This document shows, piece by piece, positions 36,397-44,235 of a stretch of DNA of 64,000 bases (position 1 is the first letter of the stretch; each line of letters starts with the position of its first letter). Below the pieces are notes generated by a model. That model was given only the letters and a program-made list of their open reading frames with translations. It was not told the origin of the DNA and did not search any database. This stretch comes from UBA2638 sp046293135 (lineage in GTDB: Bacteria; Pseudomonadota; Alphaproteobacteria; Micavibrionales; Micavibrionaceae). The translations under genes and the position numbers were made by a program. The DNA lies in contig JBKBPR010000002.1 in assembly GCA_046293135.1 (NCBI GenBank), positions 310,001 to 374,000 of the forward strand, written 5' to 3'.

Positions 36397-37794
36397 ATGA
36401 ACCCGAATACAAAACAAGATGATGAGAGCATGACCCAAGCCCCGCCGACCTCGATGAAACCCAAAGATGACGATCATTTGCAAATCCCCGCGTTCAGCCC
36501 ACGCGAGATTGTCAGCGAGCTTGATCGCTTTATCATCGGTCAGAATGATGCGAAAAAGGCCGTGGCGATTGCGTTGCGCAACCGCTGGCGTCGCCGTCAA
36601 CTCGATCCGAATTTACAAGAAGAGGTTTACCCGAAAAATATCCTGATGATCGGGCCGACAGGGGTCGGGAAAACCGAAATCGCCCGCCGCTTGGCCAAGC
36701 TCGCCCAAGCCCCGTTCGTCAAGGTTGAGGCGACAAAATTCACCGAAGTCGGCTATGTCGGCAAGGATGTGGAATCGATCATTCGTGATCTGGTTGAAAA
36801 CGCCATTCACATGATGCGCGATAAAATGCGCAAATCAGTGATTGCACAAGCCGAAATCTATGCCGAGGAGCGCGTTCTTGATGCGTTGGTCGGGCATAAC
36901 GCCGCCGAAGGCACACGGCTCAGCTTCCGGGATAAATTGCGCAAAGGCGAATTGAATGAGCGCGAAATTGAAATCGAGGTGCGCGATCAATCCAACCCGA
37001 TGGGCGGCATGATGGATATTCCGGGGATGCCGGGGGCTTCGATGTCGATGGTCAATATGAGCGATTTATTCGGCAAGGCATTCGGTGATCGCCGCAAGAA
37101 AAAGAAAATGAGCGTCGTTGAAAGCTATGACGTTTTGATTGAGGAGGAATCCGACAAGCTGCTTGATGAGGATAAAATGATCGCTCAGGCGCTCGAACTG
37201 GTTGAGCAAAACGGCATTGTGTTTCTTGATGAAATTGACAAGATTGCGGCGCGGCAAGATGTGCGCGGCGGCGATGTTAGCCGTGAAGGCGTTCAACGTG
37301 ACCTGCTGCCACTGATCGAGGGTACAACCGTGACCACCAAACACGGCACGGTCAAAACCGATCATATCCTGTTTATCGCCAGCGGCGCATTCCACTATGC
37401 CAAGCCGTCCGATTTGCTCGCCGAGCTGCAAGGCCGCTTGCCGATCCGTGTCGAGCTGCGCGCGCTCACGGTCGAAGATTTCAAACGCATCCTCAAAGAC
37501 ACCGAAGCCAGCCTGATCAAACAATATATCGCGCTGATCGGTACGGAGGCGGTTAAGCTGGAATTTGACGAAGAGGCGATAGACGAGATTGCGCGCCTAT
37601 CATTTGAGGTCAATGAACAGGTCGAAAATATCGGGGCGCGGCGCTTGCATACCGTCATGGAAAAATTGCTGGAAGAGATTAGCTTCAGCGCCAGTGACCG
37701 CGGCGGCGAAACCGTTAATATCACCGCCGATTATGTTCGCACCCATGTCGAAGCGCTCGTAAAATCAGCCGATTTGAGCAAATTTATCCTTTAG
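36397..37794 (+). CDS. hslU: HslU ATPase subunit (ClpY)
   Basis: A 465-residue AAA+ unfoldase partner of HslV. Walker A is GPTGVGKTE, Walker B is GIVFLDEIDKIA, and the pore loop motif KVEATKFTEVGYVGKDVE is conserved. The intermediate domain spans roughly residues 135-245. The C terminus DLSKFIL is the short tail that docks into HslV. The N-terminal 28 residues are a polar extension relative to E. coli HslU, and internal Met codons at positions 12 and 20 could be alternative starts; AAAGG seven bases before the first ATG favours it. Confidence 0.95.
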   Translation: MNPNTKQDDESMTQAPPTSMKPKDDDHLQIPAFSPREIVSELDRFIIGQNDAKKAVAIALRNRWRRRQLDPNLQEEVYPKNILMIGPTGVGKTEIARRLAKLAQAPFVKVEATKFTEVGYVGKDVESIIRDLVENAIHMMRDKMRKSVIAQAEIYAEERVLDALVGHNAAEGTRLSFRDKLRKGELNEREIEIEVRDQSNPMGGMMDIPGMPGASMSMVNMSDLFGKAFGDRRKKKKMSVVESYDVLIEEESDKLLDEDKMIAQALELVEQNGIVFLDEIDKIAARQDVRGGDVSREGVQRDLLPLIEGTTVTTKHGTVKTDHILFIASGAFHYAKPSDLLAELQGRLPIRVELRALTVEDFKRILKDTEASLIKQYIALIGTEAVKLEFDEEAIDEIARLSFEVNEQVENIGARRLHTVMEKLLEEISFSASDRGGETVNITADYVRTHVEALVKSADLSKFIL

Positions 37795-37811
37795 GACTTG
37801 GACTTAACGTC

Positions 37812-38603
37812 CTACGGCTTGAAAATCTCGCTGAAGAAATTCATCGTCGCCGCCCAGGAGCGTTTATCGGCCTTTTCATCATAGGCCACGCCGCTGGCAA
37901 TATCGCTGCCCGCATCTTTATGGGTGAAGGAATGCACCGCCCCCGCATAGCGCGTAAAGGCAAGATCCGCGCCCGCTTGACGCATTTCATCCAAAAACGC
38001 ATTCACTTCCTCATCAGGAACGAGCGGATCAATATCGCCGTGGTGCACAAGGATGGAGGCCGTAATAACGCCTTGCTCGGTAACAGGTTCAGGCGTGGAT
38101 AACCCGCCGTGGAAGCTGACCGCGCCATTGATATTCGCGCCCATCCGCGCCATTTCCAGCGCCATTGTGCCGCCGAAGCAATACCCGATAGCGGCGATCT
38201 GGCTTGTGCCGGTTTTTTGAGTGGCGAAGTCAAGCGCGGCCTGTAAGCGTCCGCGCGCTAGTGCGGCATCGCTCTTATATTTTGTCGCCTCTACGCCCGC
38301 CTCTTCATTGGTTTGCGGGCGGACGCCCTTGCCGTACATATCAATCGCCATCACGTTTTTGCACTCTGCGGCAATTTTATCGGCAATGTCGCGCTCATGG
38401 TCGGTGATACCCTTCCATTGATGGATTACCAGCACCAGCGGCAAGGAAGCCGCCGCCGCTTCGCAAGAGGAGGGAACCCAATAGCCTTCAAGCTCGGTGT
38501 CGCCGTCAAAATACTGCACGGCGCTTCCGGCGCGGTTTTGGGCAAGAGCATCACTCATCGGAAATACAATCAATGCGAGTGCGAGAGCTAGAAATCTGAG
38601 CAT
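37812..38603 (-). CDS. Exported dienelactone-hydrolase-family protein
   Basis: A 263-residue alpha/beta hydrolase with a Sec signal peptide (hydrophobic stretch to ALA-QN near residue 22). The catalytic triad is visible: Cys in GYCFGGTM, Asp in HHGDIDPLV, and His in AVHSFTH. Cysteine as nucleophile is typical of the dienelactone hydrolase group. The periplasmic location is unusual for the ring-cleavage enzymes, so a general esterase role is likelier. It is convergent with hslU, 17 bp away, and divergent from hisA. Confidence 0.82.
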   Translation of the reverse strand: MLRFLALALALIVFPMSDALAQNRAGSAVQYFDGDTELEGYWVPSSCEAAAASLPLVLVIHQWKGITDHERDIADKIAAECKNVMAIDMYGKGVRPQTNEEAGVEATKYKSDAALARGRLQAALDFATQKTGTSQIAAIGYCFGGTMALEMARMGANINGAVSFHGGLSTPEPVTEQGVITASILVHHGDIDPLVPDEEVNAFLDEMRQAGADLAFTRYAGAVHSFTHKDAGSDIASGVAYDEKADKRSWAATMNFFSEIFKP

Positions 38604-38763
38604 TTTTCACCTTTTTTATTTGTGTCATGTTGTATCAAAAGACATGTGTATCTGAATAAATCACCACAAGACTATAGGGCGAAGCCGCCCTAAAATCAAT
38701 GTAAGGCGAGAGGTTATCTCTTTTCGCTTGCCAAATCCGCGCCGCCGCCGTTATATCTGGTTT

Positions 38764-39486
38764 ATGATTATTTATCCGGCCATCGACCTGAAAGAAGGGA
38801 AATGCGTTCGTCTTTATAAAGGCGATATGACGCGTGATACCGTTTACAACGATAACCCTTGCGATCAGGCAATGAAATGGGCGCAGCTTGGTTTTTCATG
38901 GCTGCATGTTGTTGATCTGGATGGCGCGGTATCGGGCAACCCCGTTAATCACAAGGCCGTTCGCAAAATCATTGAAACGGTTGATATCCCCGTACAGCTT
39001 GGCGGCGGCATTCGCAATATGGCGCAAATCGAGCGCTGGCTGCGTGAAGGAGTGAGCCGCGTAATTCTGGGCAGTATTGCCGTACGCGATCCTGATCTTG
39101 TCAAAGAGGCTTGCCGCGAATTTCCGGGGCAAATCGCGGTCGGGATTGATGCGATTGAGGGCATGGTCATGGTCAATGGCTGGCTCGATAAGGCCAATAT
39201 AGATTATATCGAATTGGCGCAGCTTTTTGAGGATGCAGGGGTTAGCGCGATTATTTTCACAGATATCAGCCGCGACGGCACGGGGCAGGGTGTGAATATC
39301 GTCTCCACGATTTCATTGGCGCAGGCGGTTTCAATTCCGATTATCGCCTCAGGCGGCGCGCATAGCCTTGATGATATCCGCAACGTCAAAGAAACCGAGA
39401 ATTACGGCGTGAACGGCATGATTATCGGCAAGGCGCTCTATGAGGAAACAATTGACCCTGTTGAAGCACTGAAAATCGCGGCTTAA
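38764..39486 (+). CDS. hisA: Phosphoribosylformimino-AICAR-phosphate isomerase
   Basis: A 240-residue (beta/alpha)8 barrel that isomerises ProFAR to PRFAR in histidine synthesis. The N-terminal catalytic Asp lies in MIIYPAIDLKEGKCVRL and the second in FTDISRDGTGQG. Phosphate-binding GGGIR and ASGGAHS loops are intact. The start is the ATG at the family N terminus; a more upstream Met would add 12 basic residues with no counterpart. hisF, which usually follows hisA in alphaproteobacteria, is absent, and a converging SMR transporter follows instead. Confidence 0.93.
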   Translation: MIIYPAIDLKEGKCVRLYKGDMTRDTVYNDNPCDQAMKWAQLGFSWLHVVDLDGAVSGNPVNHKAVRKIIETVDIPVQLGGGIRNMAQIERWLREGVSRVILGSIAVRDPDLVKEACREFPGQIAVGIDAIEGMVMVNGWLDKANIDYIELAQLFEDAGVSAIIFTDISRDGTGQGVNIVSTISLAQAVSIPIIASGGAHSLDDIRNVKETENYGVNGMIIGKALYEETIDPVEALKIAA

Positions 39487-39501
39487 ATGGCCTAAAGCTA
39501 C

Positions 39502-39834
39502 TTAATGCACGGCGCTTTTCGAAAAGGCATTCAAGACCACAACACCCGAAACAATCAGCATTAAGCCAATTATTCCCGCAATATCAATTTTTTGCTGATA
39601 GAGAATAAACCCTGCTGCGGTAATCAATGCAATACCGATCCCTGACCAAAGCGCATAGGCTACCCCGATCGGCATGGTTTTAAGGGTTAAGGACAGAAAA
39701 TAAAATGCAACCGCATAGCCGATAATCACAACAATAGAAGGCCAAAGCACCGTAAATCCGTTTGAGGCTTTCAGGGACGATGTTGCGATAACCTCCGCAA
39801 CAATCGCAATAGCCAAAGCAAAATGCGCGTTCAT
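39502..39834 (-). CDS. Small multidrug resistance (SMR/EmrE-type) transporter
   Basis: A 110-residue protein with four membrane segments. The essential Glu lies in AIVAEVIATSSLKASNGF in TM1, and PIGVAYALWSGIGIALI in TM3 is the SMR signature. It works as a dimer exchanging protons for cationic drugs or guanidinium compounds. The sequence is closer to EmrE than to the Gdx/SugE set. It is convergent with hisA and divergent from the tRNA-Ser, and monocistronic. Confidence 0.9.
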   Translation of the reverse strand: MNAHFALAIAIVAEVIATSSLKASNGFTVLWPSIVVIIGYAVAFYFLSLTLKTMPIGVAYALWSGIGIALITAAGFILYQQKIDIAGIIGLMLIVSGVVVLNAFSKSAVH

Positions 39835-39900
39835 TGAATATCCTTTGTTAACTTTTTTCTAATGCTAGATGTTAATATGTATTCGTTTGAAAACACACAC

Positions 39901-39927
39901 TTGCACTTTTTTAGCAATCTGTATACT
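39901..39927 (+). promoter_or_regulatory. Promoter of tRNA-Ser
   Basis: A near-consensus -10 TATACT (39922-39927) lies 16 bp before the mature tRNA 5' end. TTGCAC at 39901-39906 is a possible -35, though the 15-bp spacing is short. The G/C-rich GCGGCG after the -10 resembles the discriminator of stably controlled RNA genes. Confidence 0.45.
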
Positions 39928-39943
39928 CTGCGGCGATTATTTA

Positions 39944-40033
39944 GGTGTTGTGGCCGAGTGGCTGAAGGCGCACGCTTGGAAAGCGTGTTTACGTTTGCGC
40001 GTAACGTGGGTTCGAATCCCACCGACACCGCCA
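39944..40033 (+). tRNA. tRNA-Ser (anticodon GGA)
   Basis: A 90-nt class II tRNA. The acceptor stem GGTGTTG pairs with CGACACC (one G-U), the D-arm contains GGCCGAGTGGCTGAAGGC, and the anticodon loop is CTTGGAAA on a CACGC/GCGTG stem. A long variable arm and the T-arm GTGGGTTCGAATCCCAC follow. The discriminator is G and the CCA end is encoded. GGA reads UCC/UCU serine codons. The downstream side of this gene opens a long accessory stretch, the usual side for integration events. Confidence 0.97.
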
Positions 40034-40141
40034 TTTAGTCTGAATTACTCCCCCTATAAGAGAACGCGGTTATCCCCCTGACCCAAGTATGCAAGAATCC
40101 TGTGATCTGTAGGCTAGTTAGGCTCTAAAAAACCTTAGAAC

Positions 40142-40169
40142 TTGACAAAAGGAATATCATTGCTATAGA
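40142..40169 (+). promoter_or_regulatory. Promoter of the DUF882 gene
   Basis: A perfect TTGACA (40142-40147) is followed after 16 bp by TATAGA (40164-40169). Transcription would start near base 40176. This falls after the first in-frame ATG at 40172 and so decides for the second ATG at 40202 as the true start, which also opens directly with the Tat signal. Confidence 0.6.
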
Positions 40170-40201
40170 TTATGAATAATAAAAATAGAAGTATTGATAT
40201 C

Positions 40202-40732
40202 ATGATAACACGACGCATCTTTCTAGAAAGCACATTTGCATTCGCTAACACGGTATTATTGCCTGCTCAAGTAGAAACAATGGAAAGCCGCTTTATTTCC
40301 TTGCGCTGTGTAAACACCGGATTCAAATATGAAGGGGTTTATAAAATTGGCAACGAATGGCTTATGGACGAATTTACCCGTGAGGTTGGCATTAATCGTG
40401 CGCTATGGGACTGGCGTCAGCGGCGTGCGCATCAAATTGCGCCGGAGACTGTTGATATTATGTATGACGTTGCGCGGCAGGCAGGTGCAGAACCGTGTGG
40501 AGTGTTCAATATTGTGTCTGGATACCGCACTCGTCAAACGGCACGAAACAACAGAACCAGCACGACAAGTCTGCACATTTCAGGCCGCGCCATCGATTTC
40601 TCTATTGACGGTATCGACGTCCCTCAACTGGTTAGCGCCGCTCGCGGCATGGCGCTTGGCGGTGTAGGGGATTACGCGCGTAGTCGTTATCCTTTTATCT
40701 ATGTCGATAACGGGCGTGTCCGTAGCTGGTAA
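40202..40732 (+). CDS. Tat-exported DUF882/peptidase M15-like protein with altered metal site
   Basis: A 176-residue relative of the murein endopeptidase YcbK. It begins MITRRIFLES, a twin-arginine signal (TRRxFL) followed by a hydrophobic stretch. The peptidase core shows VSGYRT, SLHISGRAIDF (zinc-ligand His and Asp) and GGVGDYARS. The last ligand, normally the His of a FVHID segment, is Tyr here (FIYVDNGRV). The enzyme may therefore have lost zinc-dependent hydrolysis or use a changed site. It is monocistronic, next to the tRNA-Ser in AT-rich surroundings. Cell-wall binding or cleavage is inferred from the family. Confidence 0.8.
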   Translation: MITRRIFLESTFAFANTVLLPAQVETMESRFISLRCVNTGFKYEGVYKIGNEWLMDEFTREVGINRALWDWRQRRAHQIAPETVDIMYDVARQAGAEPCGVFNIVSGYRTRQTARNNRTSTTSLHISGRAIDFSIDGIDVPQLVSAARGMALGGVGDYARSRYPFIYVDNGRVRSW

Positions 40733-40917
40733 TGACCGCTTCTCTATAGCCCAGCCCAGCTCTCAACACTATCCCCCCCACAACTTCCAGGATAAAATAC
40801 TTAGCCGTCATGAAATAAAAATAATGTGCGCCGATGACAGCAAAAGTAATTTTGAATGTATGGTTTCTATATTGGCTTGGGACGGGCAAAATAGAAAACA
40901 TGGTGTGAAGCTTTTTG

Positions 40918-40937
40918 AAAAAAAAAGGGGGGGGGGG
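40918..40937. repeat. Homopolymer tract A9-G11
   Basis: Nine A residues followed by eleven G residues in the non-coding space 72 bp before the DUF2269 gene. Runs of G this long are slippage-prone and serve as phase-variation switches in several bacteria. The location upstream of a start codon fits control of transcription rather than of a reading frame. The exact length would be the least reliable part of the assembly. Confidence 0.85.
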
Positions 40938-41009
40938 TACTGACCCTACGCGGACTGTTACAGCTTATTGATTGTTTCAATTCTTCATAGATTGGCTTAT
41001 TCTTTCACT

Positions 41010-41477
41010 ATGAATTTGTATTTACTTATAAAAACTCTTCATATTATAAGCTCAACCATTCTATTCGGAACAGGAATTGGTATCGCTTTTTTTCAATTTC
41101 GGTCGCATTTCACCAATAGCTTGCAGGAAAAGTTCTTCGCAGCGCGCACAACAGTTCTGGCTGATTACTTTTTCACCGCCCCTGCCGTTATCATACAACC
41201 TCTCACTGGCTTTTGGCTGGTCTGGCATGGTGGCTTTGGCTGGCTGGACGCATGGCTTTTATGGACATATGTGATTTACATCATCGCTGGAGCCTGCTGG
41301 CTGCCCGTAGTCTGGATCCAGATCCAGCTTAAAAACATGTTGGCCGAAAGTCTTACAACAGACACCCCTCTGCCAGAGCGTTATCATCAGCTCTTCCGGA
41401 TATGGTTCATCCTTGGCTGGCCCGCTTTTATAGGTCTCATCATCGTCTTTTTCCTGATGGTGTTAAAGCCAGTTTAA
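41010..41477 (+). CDS. DUF2269-type integral membrane protein
   Basis: A 155-residue inner-membrane protein with four hydrophobic segments (about 5-28, 50-70, 75-100, 130-152). The sequence pattern KTLHIISSTILFGTGIG at the start and FFTAPAVIIQPLTGFWLV in the second segment matches DUF2269 (YwjN-like, sometimes called DUF2269 transmembrane) proteins. The ATG at 41010 gives the family N terminus, and upstream codons run toward the poly-G tract. It starts a five-gene same-strand cluster with a small membrane protein, a DUF4166 protein, another membrane protein and a broken saccharopine-dehydrogenase-like gene. The function of this conserved association is unknown. Confidence 0.75.
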   Translation: MNLYLLIKTLHIISSTILFGTGIGIAFFQFRSHFTNSLQEKFFAARTTVLADYFFTAPAVIIQPLTGFWLVWHGGFGWLDAWLLWTYVIYIIAGACWLPVVWIQIQLKNMLAESLTTDTPLPERYHQLFRIWFILGWPAFIGLIIVFFLMVLKPV

Positions 41478-41494
41478 ATTGAAAGGAATGAACA

Positions 41495-42022
41495 ATGACC
41501 AAATCAGAAATCGGATTCATAATTTCACGAACTTTGGCCTTGCTGTTTCTCTATCGAGCTCTCAACTGGCTAGTTTTAAGCTCATCATATTTTTTCGTTT
41601 CTGAAAGTTACGGCAATCAAGCCGCCTCGATTATAGCGTATAACCTGCTATCTCTGGCTTTTTATGTGCTTTTCGCAGCCCTTTTCTGGTTTGGCTCAGC
41701 CAGAATCGGAAATTTAATCGCCGGAACTGATAAGAACCAACCCAATACGTCATCTTACTTTGATGCGGATAGCTTAATGGTATTCATATTCATTGCCTTT
41801 GGCTGCTATCTTTTGACATATATTGTGCCGCTCATGTCAGACTTAATATCCCATCTTTTAAGGGATATAACCGACACAACCGCGGTAGTATCATACGGCC
41901 TGACAGAAAAGTGGATCAGACTACTTTTATTCTCCGCATTGTCATTACTATTTATCTTTGGAGCCAAAGGTCTGAAAAATTTTATTTTTACGCGACGAGA
42001 GCTAGGAAGAAAAACGCAGTAA
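41495..42022 (+). CDS. Membrane protein of unknown function, 175 residues
   Basis: Four predicted membrane segments (about 12-35, 50-72, 90-115, 145-162) and a basic C-terminal tail. An AAGGAATG ribosome-binding site precedes the ATG, and the gap to the upstream gene is 17 bp. Its TAA stop overlaps the ATG of the DUF4166 gene (TAATG), so the two are co-translated. No domain recognised. Its place between DUF2269 and DUF4166 suggests a partner in the same membrane complex. Confidence 0.7.
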   Translation: MTKSEIGFIISRTLALLFLYRALNWLVLSSSYFFVSESYGNQAASIIAYNLLSLAFYVLFAALFWFGSARIGNLIAGTDKNQPNTSSYFDADSLMVFIFIAFGCYLLTYIVPLMSDLISHLLRDITDTTAVVSYGLTEKWIRLLLFSALSLLFIFGAKGLKNFIFTRRELGRKTQ

Positions 42023-42624
42023 TGGACGAACCCATCTTCAAAAGCGTGTTTGGTGCGACGTGGAATGACCTGCCGCCCGTTATCAAAAAACATTATGCCA
42101 ACCGCCCTTATTCTGATGATAAAGTCACCGTCGGAGGCACTCTGCATGTCATGTGCGCGGGTCCAGTCAGGGCGTTTGCGCCGCTATTTTGGCTCATGGG
42201 CGATATCCCTCCACATAACGAACAGGACGTGCCGGTAACTGTCAATTTTGAGAGCTCACCTGAAACCAAAGCCTTTTATTTCAACCGCGTCTTCCATTTC
42301 AAAACCCGAAAGCGTTATACCTTTCGCTCCCGCATGATCCAGATCGCAGGCAATGATGTTGTCGAGATCATGCGCTTTGGCATCGGTTGGCGCATGCGCT
42401 ATCTTTGGCAGGACGGAAAAGTTATCTTACAGCATAGGGGCTATATATTGCGCCTGTTCGGCCATCTAATTCCGTTGCCACTAACGTCGGTCATGGGCAA
42501 GGGCTATGCCGAAGAAACCCCGATCAACGATGAAACATTCGATATGTTTGTCCATATTACGCATCCTTGGTGGGGCAAGATTTATGAGTATCGCGGGCGC
42601 TTCAGGGTCATAGAGGAAATATAA
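42022..42624 (+). CDS. DUF4166 domain protein
   Basis: A 200-residue protein that resembles DUF4166 over its whole length: FGATWNDLPPVIKKHY at the start, DVPVTVNFES in the middle, and a terminal HPWWGKIYEYRGRFRV. No signal peptide or clear membrane segment is visible, so it is probably cytosolic or peripheral. In other genomes DUF4166 domains occur beside or fused to saccharopine-dehydrogenase-like oxidoreductases, as here. The start overlaps the previous stop codon; an upstream start would only add out-of-family residues encoded within the previous gene. Confidence 0.75.
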   Translation: MDEPIFKSVFGATWNDLPPVIKKHYANRPYSDDKVTVGGTLHVMCAGPVRAFAPLFWLMGDIPPHNEQDVPVTVNFESSPETKAFYFNRVFHFKTRKRYTFRSRMIQIAGNDVVEIMRFGIGWRMRYLWQDGKVILQHRGYILRLFGHLIPLPLTSVMGKGYAEETPINDETFDMFVHITHPWWGKIYEYRGRFRVIEEI

Positions 42625-42630
42625 TGCCCA

Positions 42631-43014
42631 TTGGTAGTGACAAATCCCTATATAAACTTCTGGGGGGGAATAGCTCTCATCGTCTTCATTTCTTTAACAA
42701 TCATGGCTTGGGCAACTGGCGGCCTCAAGGCAGCACTGTTTGGTGTTTGTATTATCTTTGGAGTTGCCATATTTAGTTTGATTGTTGCGCTTTCAATAAC
42801 ATCATCCGGAATTGGGTTTTCATCCAAAAACATTATTCTGCGCGCTGCCGGAGGACTTTTTAGTTATCATTCATATCGTTTCTTGCTCCTCCTGGCACTT
42901 TCATTGGTATTCCTTTTAGTTGGGGTATGGAAATATCTGGATAAACGATTCCCTGTAATGCTAGATCAAAATATACCAGTATCAGAAATTCCAAACTCGC
43001 GAGAAAAATGGTAA
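42631..43014 (+). CDS. Small membrane protein of unknown function
   Basis: About 125 residues with three hydrophobic segments (about 10-30, 35-58, 82-102). No ATG is available: TTG at 42631 or GTG at 42637 must start it. Alternatively, the ATG at 42624, which overlaps the DUF4166 stop codon, reads the first part in another frame that would join at a run of seven G (42662-42668). A one-base error or slippage in that run would restore an ATG start. The gene overlaps the next frame by seven bases. No family recognised. Confidence 0.55.
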   Translation: MVVTNPYINFWGGIALIVFISLTIMAWATGGLKAALFGVCIIFGVAIFSLIVALSITSSGIGFSSKNIILRAAGGLFSYHSYRFLLLLALSLVFLLVGVWKYLDKRFPVMLDQNIPVSEIPNSREKW

Positions 43015-44002
43015 CACGCGTTCTAATCATCGGTGGCTACGGCAATTTCGGAAGCTTCATCTGTAAACAGCTGGCGCAGGAGAGTAACCTACAACTGATC
43101 ATCGCCGGGCGCTCACACGAAAAAGCCGAAAAGCTGGCCGCTGAACTGGATGCAGTGAACAGGCCAGAGACAGCATCGCACAGGGCTGTCATTACATCGA
43201 TCTTGCCGATGGCCGCGCCTTTGTCGATGGCATTACAGCGCTTGATAGCGCGGCAAGGGCAAAAGGCGTTCTGGCGGTCAGTGGCGCAAGTTCTGTTCCT
43301 TGCCTGACTGCGGCACTGGTCGACCATTATCAGTACGATTTCGAACGGTTGGAAAAACTCGATTACGGCATCACAACCGCGCAGAAAACCAATCGTGGCC
43401 TTGCCACCACAGCGGCGATTTTAAGCTATACTGGCAAACCGTTCCCTACGCTGATCGATGGCCAAATACAACAAGTCTATGGTTGGCAAAGCCTACACTT
43501 TCGCAAATATCCGCAGCTTGGCTGGCGGCTTCTCGGCAATTGCGACGTGCCTGACCTTGCATTGTTCCCGAGGCGCTTCCCCGATTTAAAGACAGTGCGT
43601 TTTTACGCCGGACTTGAAATTCCGTTTCTTCACCTAAACCTTTGGGCGCTCTCATGGCTGGTGCGTCTCGGCCTGATCCGCAGGCTGGAAAAGGTCGCTC
43701 CGCTACTCCTGAAAACCTCGTTCCTTTTCGATTGGCTAGGCATCGCCAATAGCGCATTTCATATGGAGCTTTCTGGCAAGGGCATAGATGGCGGTAACAA
43801 AACCATAACTTTCGAGCTTACCGCCCGCTCTGGCGACGGGCCTTATATCCCCTGTATACCGTCAATATTACTGACCCAAAAGCTGGCAAATGGTGAGTTA
43901 AGCGTAGACGGTGCGCAGCCCTGCATTGGGTTGGTAACGCTTGATGAGTACCTAAAGGCTCTTGGTGAATTTGATATCAGCTGGAAAAAGTCACCAACTT
44001 AA
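43008..44002 (+). pseudogene. Saccharopine-dehydrogenase-like oxidoreductase, broken
   Basis: The first part opens with a Rossmann motif (VLIIGGYGNFGSFICKQL) and ends in another frame after about residue 50. The second part, from about base 43172 and shifted in frame, resumes with IAQGCHYIDLADGRAFV, a typical continuation of this family, and runs to the natural stop. Where roughly 40-50 residues of the NADP domain are expected, only a short junction is present. An internal deletion plus frameshift has therefore inactivated the gene. It is the last member of the DUF2269-DUF4166 cluster. The rest of the sequence shows no further stops, so the break is recent. Confidence 0.75.
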
Positions 44003-44140
44003 AGCTGTCTACTGCAAATCCAAGCAATCTTAGGATATTCCCGTATGTGCTTTGTTTGGCCGCTCAGTGAGAATCATGAAAATCGTCGAAATTTTCTCTT
44101 TTTCTCAAGCTGCACAATGGCCAGAAGCTTTAAATCCCGT

Positions 44141-44171
44141 TTCTCTGTTTCTACAGGGAATTAACAGAGAA
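44141..44171. terminator. Inverted repeat followed by T-rich stretch
   Basis: A 9-bp perfect inverted repeat TTCTCTGTT / AACAGAGAA with a 13-base loop, followed by TATTTTTATTTTT. On the plus strand it could serve as a weak intrinsic terminator behind the broken oxidoreductase. The stem is poor in GC, so a remnant of a mobile element end is an alternative. The rest of the 230-bp gap up to the ATP-grasp gene shows nothing recognisable. Confidence 0.4.
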
Positions 44172-44235
44172 TATTTTTATTTTTAATGGGGCTCAAGGGT
44201 AAGCAATAGGACGATAGAGCGAAAAAAATATTACA

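Noticed and set aside
37793..37816. Imperfect hairpin TAGGAC/GTCCTA after hslU as terminator
   Set aside because: Short stem, long loop and no T-run on either strand.
40695..40943. Frames on both strands between the DUF882 gene and the poly-G tract
   Set aside because: They overlap the end of the DUF882 gene, run into the homopolymer and show no protein-like signature or ribosome-binding site.
42624..42700. ATG overlapping the DUF4166 stop as start of the following membrane gene
   Set aside because: It reads a different frame that closes without a membrane segment unless one base is changed in the G-run; kept only as a possible sequence error.
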